Source: an uncultured bacterium
Lineage (GTDB): Bacteria; Actinomycetota; Actinomycetes; S36-B12
Assembly (NCBI GenBank): GCA_903908025.1
Contig: CAIVQM010000301.1
Location: forward strand, 1 to 8,998
Length of the DNA stretch: 8,998 bases
Direction of reading: 5' to 3'
A program made the position numbers and the translations under genes. The notes below the pieces were generated by a model. The model saw only the letters and a list, made by a program, of their open reading frames with translations. It was not told the origin of the DNA and searched no databases. Below, piece by piece: positions 5,409 through 8,998 of the stretch (positions are counted from its first letter, which is position 1; each line of letters begins with the position of its first letter).

Positions 5409-6749
5409 TTAGATGCACTTGCCGATGGAACCTGCAGCGCAGACATGGCCGTCGATCCACGTTGCCCCGGTCAGTATCGCGCCATCCAGCGTCGCTCCCG
5501 TCAAGGTGACGACCGACAGGTCCGCACTCGCCAGGTTCGCGTCCGAAAGGTTTGCGTTGGTCAGGTCGGAGCCGTTGAACCTCATGCTCGTGAGCGTCGC
5601 GCCGGTCAGGTTCGTGCCGATCATGGCTCCTTGGAACTGAACTTTGTTGAGGTTCGCCCCGGTCAGGTCGGCTCCGGACAGCTGCGTCATGCCCTGGTCG
5701 GTATCGACCAGGAGGGCGCCGGCGAGATTCACACCGGTCATCGTTGCGTCGGTGAAGTCGGAGCCCGAGAAGTCCGCGCTCGAGAGGTCGGCGCCAGCAA
5801 GGTTCGCACGGGTCATGTCAGTGCTCCAGGCCACCGCGCCCTTCCAGGTCGTAACCGCGAGGATCGCGTCTCGAAGAACCGATCCGGTGATCGTCGCGTC
5901 CGACAGGTCAGCACCCTTCAGGTTCGCGCCGTTGAGGGTGGCGTCGGTGAGGTTCGCCCCGGTCAACACGGCGCCGGAGAGGTTCGCACCCGACAGGTAG
6001 GCATTGGCCAGGTTCGCATTGGGGCAATGGGTGTCAGGCTCGATGCTGCAGCCGTTGATGACGGGAATCGGGTCGGCTGCCTGGACGCTGGCCTTCGTCG
6101 AGGTTGAACTCGGAGAAGCTCCGGTAGAGGCCGTGTTCGACGCTGAAGCGGTGACACTCCCGGAGGGTGATGGGGTCGCGCTGGTAGACGCGGACGCCGA
6201 GCTGGTAGATGAGCCGTCGGTGGCACCGTCGATGAAGAGGGAGCCTGCGGTGAATGTCGTAGGGGTCGGCGTGCGTGGTGGAGCGACCGTCTCCACGGCA
6301 TCAGAGTGCGGAGCGGACTCGCGGAGCAGCCGGGATGCGTCGAGCGTCAGAGTGTGGGCCGAGTCGTCGTAGACGGGGTTCGCCAGTTCGAGGACGATCG
6401 CGGCGGGCATGCTCGATGCCGGCTCGGTGTACGACAGGACGGCATTGGGCTTGTCGGCTCCAAACCACTTGTCCCACCCGTTGGTGAAGTCGGTGGTGGA
6501 CAGCATGTAGCTGTGCCGGATCGGCCGGTCGGTGAACTCTGTGGCGTAGTCGCGTACCCCGGTTAACGTCAGAGTGAGGCCGGTGTCCCCGGTGCCGGTG
6601 ATCGTTCCACCCTCAGAGTTGAGGGCCCACAGGAAGGAGACTGCTACGGGTGGCGGGCTCGTTGCCGGGCTTGTCGCCGGATTGCTCGAGCAGCCTGCGA
6701 CCAGGGCGATGAGGCTCAGGCCGACGATCAGTGCCGGGATTCTTCGCAT
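5409..6749 (-). CDS. Pentapeptide-repeat lipoprotein with N-terminal FTDRP-type domain
   Basis: 446 residues. ATG at 6749 is chosen because GGAGGA (6754-6759, minus strand) precedes it by 4 bases and a lipoprotein signal follows: MRRIPALIVGLSLIALVAGC, with lipobox LVAGC and lipidated Cys20. It should be anchored to the outer face of the cytoplasmic membrane. Domain order: a short Pro/Thr tether (21-35); a beta-rich domain (about 36-172) with LTLTLTGV, EFTDRPIR, WDKWFG, PNAVLSY and IVLELANPVYDDSAHTLTLDA; a Ser/Thr/Ala low-complexity linker (about 179-222); then a right-handed pentapeptide-repeat helix (about 243-430) of A(N/D)LxG units. Two Cys lie just before the helix (234, 242) and two just after it (437, 445), likely disulfide caps. 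I have seen 'F(S/T)DRP...PNA' proteins in actinobacteria but know no function. Substrate or partner unknown. Transcribed alone. Confidence 0.85.
   Translation of the reverse strand: MRRIPALIVGLSLIALVAGCSSNPATSPATSPPPVAVSFLWALNSEGGTITGTGDTGLTLTLTGVRDYATEFTDRPIRHSYMLSTTDFTNGWDKWFGADKPNAVLSYTEPASSMPAAIVLELANPVYDDSAHTLTLDASRLLRESAPHSDAVETVAPPRTPTPTTFTAGSLFIDGATDGSSTSSASASTSATPSPSGSVTASASNTASTGASPSSTSTKASVQAADPIPVINGCSIEPDTHCPNANLANAYLSGANLSGAVLTGANLTDATLNGANLKGADLSDATITGSVLRDAILAVTTWKGAVAWSTDMTRANLAGADLSSADFSGSDFTDATMTGVNLAGALLVDTDQGMTQLSGADLTGANLNKVQFQGAMIGTNLTGATLTSMRFNGSDLTNANLSDANLASADLSVVTLTGATLDGAILTGATWIDGHVCAAGSIGKCI
5460..6023 (-). repeat. Pentapeptide-repeat coding tract (15-base periodicity)
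   Basis: This part of the lipoprotein gene encodes residues 243-430 as roughly 37 five-residue units with Leu/Phe/Met at the centre and Ala at position -2. At DNA level, versions of AGGTTCGC recur at 15-base multiples (plus-strand reading). For example, GAGGTTCGCCCCGGTCA occurs twice, near 5650 and 5950. The unit is weaker at about residues 290-312 and 344-358, where AVTTWKGAVAWSTD and LVDTDQGMTQ interrupt the A(N/D)L pattern. These may be loops or corners on the helix. Confidence 0.85.
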
Positions 6750-6882
6750 GGTTTCCTCCAGAGATGTCCGTGACGGTACAGCGGGATAGCGACAGGCAGG
6801 GTCCCCAGCGATCGCGGTAGCCGGCTCTATCCGAATGAAGGCCTGGCCGTGGGCGGGCAAATCACCCACATCGTGACCAGTC

Positions 6883-6902
6883 GTCTATTCCGGTCTATTC
6901 CG
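6883..6902. repeat. Perfect 10-bp tandem direct repeat
   Basis: GTCTATTCCG occurs twice back to back (6883-6892 and 6893-6902). A 10-bp period places both copies on the same face of the helix. It lies about 134 bases upstream of the lipoprotein start codon. It could be a pair of binding sites or simply a chance duplication. Confidence 0.4.
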
Positions 6903-7041
6903 CCCTCCACCGCGGATGTTGGGGGGTCACTCCGCCGTGATGCCCTCGGGCGCGCAGATCCAAACCTCGGCATGCAATCGGCAGCACCGTCCCGGATGCG
7001 CCGTCCGGCGCTGACGTGGGCCGGGCGCACCGCGGTTTGAT

Positions 7042-7080
7042 GATGGATCTTTCAGTGCGCCTTCCGGAGCCCGATCCATC
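7042..7080. promoter_or_regulatory. 8-bp inverted repeat GATGGATC-N23-GATCCATC before the small membrane-protein gene
   Basis: GATGGATC (7042-7049) and GATCCATC (7073-7080) are perfect inverted copies 23 bases apart, ending 41 bases before the ATG at 7122. TAGCAT (7081-7086) follows directly and could be a -10 box, which would place the repeat over the promoter. An operator or a leader stem are both possible. Confidence 0.35.
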
Positions 7081-7121
7081 TAGCATGACCGGTATTCGCG
7101 GTCCGACGAAACGGGGAAACG

Positions 7122-7283
7122 ATGTCCGACAAGAGCCGTCAGATCATCCGGATCGTGGTGGCCCTAGCCTTAATGACGACTGGAACAATCATGTGGGTCG
7201 CGAATGTAGGTACGCCCTGGTCGGCCGTTATCGGCTTTATCGGTGTGTGTCTCTTCCCGGTATTCGCGTTCAAGCGAAAGTAG
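7122..7283 (+). CDS. 53-residue predicted two-helix membrane protein
   Basis: A short open frame from ATG at 7122 to TAG at 7281-7283. GGGGA (7113-7117) lies 4 bases upstream as a plausible ribosome site. The product has a charged start (MSDKSRQ), a hydrophobic stretch at residues 8-27 (IIRIVVALALMTTGTIMWVA), a short turn with NVGTPW (28-33), a second hydrophobic stretch at 34-50 (ending in CLFPVFAF), and a basic tail KRK. That is a complete hairpin of two membrane helices with positive charge at both ends, suggesting both termini face the cytoplasm. I recognise no family. The frame stands alone, downstream of an inverted repeat and upstream of a hairpin, as expected for a real single-gene unit. 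What argues against is only its length. Confidence 0.68.
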   Translation: MSDKSRQIIRIVVALALMTTGTIMWVANVGTPWSAVIGFIGVCLFPVFAFKRK

Positions 7284-7299
7284 GGATCCAAGTAGCTTC

Positions 7300-7325
7300 T
7301 GCCATGCCACTTCCCTTGGCAGGCA
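7300..7325. terminator. Bulged 9-bp hairpin between convergent genes
   Basis: TGCC (7300-7303) pairs with GGCA (7322-7325), A7304 is bulged, and TGCCA (7305-7309) pairs with TGGCA (7317-7321) around a 7-base loop. It begins 16 bases after the stop of the 53-residue gene and lies 30 bases past the stop of the MMPL gene. Its place between two convergent stops suggests a shared terminator; no T-run follows. Confidence 0.55.
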
Positions 7326-7355
7326 ACGGAAGTCGCTGAGCATCCCGCGCTAGTG

Positions 7356-8996
7356 CTACTCGAGTTTGATTGTCGGCAGGATCCGATCGAGCCACTTCGG
7401 GACCCACCAGTTGGCCCGACCGAACAGACTCATGAGCGAGGGCACGAGCACGAGCCGGACCAGGAAGGCGTCGATGATGACGGCGGACGCCAGCGCCACA
7501 CCGAACAGCTTGATGGTGTCGAGGGGCGTGGGGACGAAGGACAGGAAGACGCACGTCATGATCGTCGCGGCGGCGACGACAACCTTGCCGGAGCCCGCGA
7601 GACCAAGTCGCACGGCGTCGGAGTTGTCGTGGGACCTCTCCCACTCCTCGCGCATACGCGTGACCAGGAAGACCTGGTAGTCCATCGACAGGCCGAACAG
7701 GATCGCGAAGACCATGATCGGCAGGAAGGGCAGGATCGGGCCCGTCCCCGTCACTCCAAGCAGTGCGTCGCCGACGCCCATCTGGAACACCGCGACCGTG
7801 ACGCCCAGCGCGCTGGCGAACGACAGCAGCGATGTCACCGCGGCCGTCAACGGGATCACCAGCGAGTGGAACAGCAGCATGAGGGCCAGGAAGCCGAGTC
7901 CGACGACCAGCAGCAGGAAGACCGGCAGCGCGCCCGTGAGGACCGTCGTGAAGTCTTCCGCGACCGCCTGCGCGCCACCGACATAGATGGTCGCGCCGGA
8001 CTGCGTCGCGATCTCCGGTGCCGTGGTGCCGCGGATGCGGTCGAGGAGAGCCGTCGTGTCCTCGGACGATGGCGGGGTCGCCGGCTTGACGATCACCGAG
8101 GTGACCTTGCCGTCGATGCCGAATACCTGCTTGTCGAGCTCGAGCAGCGGGAGCATTCCCGATGACGGGATCGTCGACGCAACTCCCGGTGTCTTCTCCA
8201 GCGCGGTGATGACCTGCGCGAGCGCCGTGTAGTCATCCGGCTTCTGCATCTGCACGGCAACGAAGAACGGTCCGTTGGTGCCCGGGCCGAAGCCGGTCGA
8301 CATGAGGTCGAAGCCCACGCGCAGGGGAGAGCCCTTGGCCTCGGATCCGTCGTCGGGGAAGCCCATCTCCATCGACAGTGCCGGAGAGGCGAGCACGCCG
8401 ATGATCACGAGCGACAGGATCACGGGGACCAGCGGCATGCGCTGCAGCAGGGTGCCGTACTTCGCCCATCGCGAAGCGGCGGGATCCTCGGGCTTGGGAT
8501 GTCGCGCCCACGGCATCCGGATGCTCAGCGCCTTCGTGCCGAGCAGCGACAGCAGGGCGGGGAGCATCCACAGGGCCGAGAGCATCACCATCAGAACGGC
8601 GGCGGCTGCGGCGATGGCGAGGCCGTTGAAGAAGTTGATGCGCAGGACGAACATGCCGAGGAGGGCGACCATCACCGTTGTGCCGGCGAACGCCACGGCC
8701 TTGCCTGCGGTGCCGACGGCCTCCAGGACGGCGTCCTTGGGAGCCGATCCGTTGCGCACCGCCTGGTTGAACCGGTTCATGATGAACAGGGCGTAGTCGA
8801 TGCCGACGCCCAGCCCGATCATCGCCGCGAGCGTCGGCGCGAACGAGGCCACGTCCATGAACCGCGCGGCGATGATGACCAGCAGCTGGCCGGCGACGAG
8901 ACCGGTGAGGGCGACGATGATCGGCAGGCCGGCCGCCACGATCGAACCGAACGTGATCAGCAGGATGATGATGGCAGCGAGCAGGCCGATGGCCTG
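7356..8996 (-). CDS. MMPL-family transporter, C-terminal part
   Basis: Partial, open at the right edge: 546 residues are visible (counted from base 8996), and the true start lies outside, since the frame continues into typical MMPL sequence (QAIGLLAAIIILLITFGSI) upstream of the first internal start. MMPL proteins are RND-type exporters of the cytoplasmic membrane, driven by the proton gradient; in mycobacteria they export lipids. Both copies of the hallmark motif are visible: GVGIDYALFI (Asp67/Tyr68) in the first transmembrane bundle and FGLSMDYQVFL (Asp439/Tyr440) in the second. An extracytoplasmic porter domain lies between them, about residues 210-350 (FPDDGSEAKGSPLRVGFDLM onward). The end is WWVPKWLDRILP, common in actinobacterial members. 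Substrate cannot be told. No partner regulator or lipid gene is visible; the adjoining gene is convergent. About 150-200 N-terminal residues are missing compared with usual family length. Confidence 0.94.
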   Translation of the reverse strand, partial: QAIGLLAAIIILLITFGSIVAAGLPIIVALTGLVAGQLLVIIAARFMDVASFAPTLAAMIGLGVGIDYALFIMNRFNQAVRNGSAPKDAVLEAVGTAGKAVAFAGTTVMVALLGMFVLRINFFNGLAIAAAAAVLMVMLSALWMLPALLSLLGTKALSIRMPWARHPKPEDPAASRWAKYGTLLQRMPLVPVILSLVIIGVLASPALSMEMGFPDDGSEAKGSPLRVGFDLMSTGFGPGTNGPFFVAVQMQKPDDYTALAQVITALEKTPGVASTIPSSGMLPLLELDKQVFGIDGKVTSVIVKPATPPSSEDTTALLDRIRGTTAPEIATQSGATIYVGGAQAVAEDFTTVLTGALPVFLLLVVGLGFLALMLLFHSLVIPLTAAVTSLLSFASALGVTVAVFQMGVGDALLGVTGTGPILPFLPIMVFAILFGLSMDYQVFLVTRMREEWERSHDNSDAVRLGLAGSGKVVVAAATIMTCVFLSFVPTPLDTIKLFGVALASAVIIDAFLVRLVLVPSLMSLFGRANWWVPKWLDRILPTIKLE

Positions 8997-8998
8997 AG

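Larger units (their letters stand above)
6750..7121. other. Divergent intergenic region between the lipoprotein and the 53-residue membrane protein
   Basis: 372 bases without a supported protein gene; the overlapping short open frames seen on both strands lack ribosome sites and recognisable domains. It must hold the promoters of the leftward lipoprotein gene and the rightward small gene. Two repeats inside it are listed separately: a 10-bp tandem repeat at 6883-6902 and an 8-bp inverted repeat at 7042-7080. TAGCAT at 7081-7086 could be a -10 box for the small gene, but I see no good -35 box. Confidence 0.45.

Noticed and set aside
5460..6023. 15-base periodic DNA considered as a CRISPR or satellite array
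   Set aside because: The period equals five codons and encodes the pentapeptide motif in frame; there are no constant repeats with unique spacers.
5445..6107. Plus-strand open frame antisense to the pentapeptide gene
   Set aside because: Its Arg/Val-rich repeats are the reverse reading of the pentapeptide-repeat DNA, so the repetition is a by-product.
6750..6869. 40-codon N-terminal extension of the lipoprotein
   Set aside because: It would bury the lipoprotein signal inside the protein; ATG 6749 has GGAGGA just upstream.
6849..7086. Short overlapping frames in the intergenic region on both strands
   Set aside because: No ribosome sites, no hydrophobic or domain pattern, and they overlap one another on opposite strands.

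Overview
The window looks like an ordinary chromosomal segment of a high-GC Gram-positive bacterium (Actinomycetota). The basis is the strong G/C bias at third codon positions, a coenzyme-B12-dependent ribonucleotide reductase with the C-terminal architecture typical of actinobacteria, a two-halved MMPL transporter of actinobacterial type, and lipoprotein and small membrane proteins common in that phylum. No genus can be named from the sequence alone. I see no phage, insertion sequence, CRISPR, tRNA or rRNA.

Layout. (1) Bases 2-1432 (+): C-terminal part of NrdJ, entering from the left edge. (2) 1475-1540: a strong GCAA-loop hairpin and a second small hairpin between convergent genes. (3) 1556-2143 (-): small exported protein with four cysteines in the mature part, resembling DUF4367-type domains. 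(4) 2280-about 3239/3353 (-): membrane-anchored protein with two antibiotic-biosynthesis-monooxygenase (ABM) domains, immediately downstream of (5) 3241-4698 (-): a guanine-deaminase-type amidohydrolase. (6) 4699-5047: divergent intergenic region with two hairpins. (7) 5048-5356 (+): DUF4190-like two-helix membrane protein. (8) 5370-5403: perfect 12-bp hairpin between convergent genes. (9) 5409-6749 (-): lipoprotein with an N-terminal 'FTDRP' domain, a Ser/Thr linker and a cysteine-capped pentapeptide-repeat domain. (10) 6750-7121: intergenic, holding a 10-bp tandem repeat and an 8-bp inverted repeat. (11) 7122-7283 (+): a 53-residue predicted double-spanning membrane protein. (12) 7300-7325: hairpin. 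(13) 7356-8996 (-): C-terminal three quarters of an MMPL transporter, running off the right edge.

How the genes work together. The only likely operon is guanine deaminase plus ABM protein: same strand, with the deaminase stop codon one base from the point where ABM-like sequence begins. The other genes are separated by hairpins or by changes of strand and look like independent units. A general theme is the cell envelope: five of the seven genes encode exported, lipidated or membrane proteins.

Most worth checking: the ABM gene has no canonical start codon in a sensible place, and removing one G from a GGGGG run just before the deaminase stop would fuse the two reading frames. Next are the unlisted 53-residue membrane protein with its own upstream inverted repeat, and the two-domain pentapeptide lipoprotein. 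I did not find a clearly new multi-gene system.
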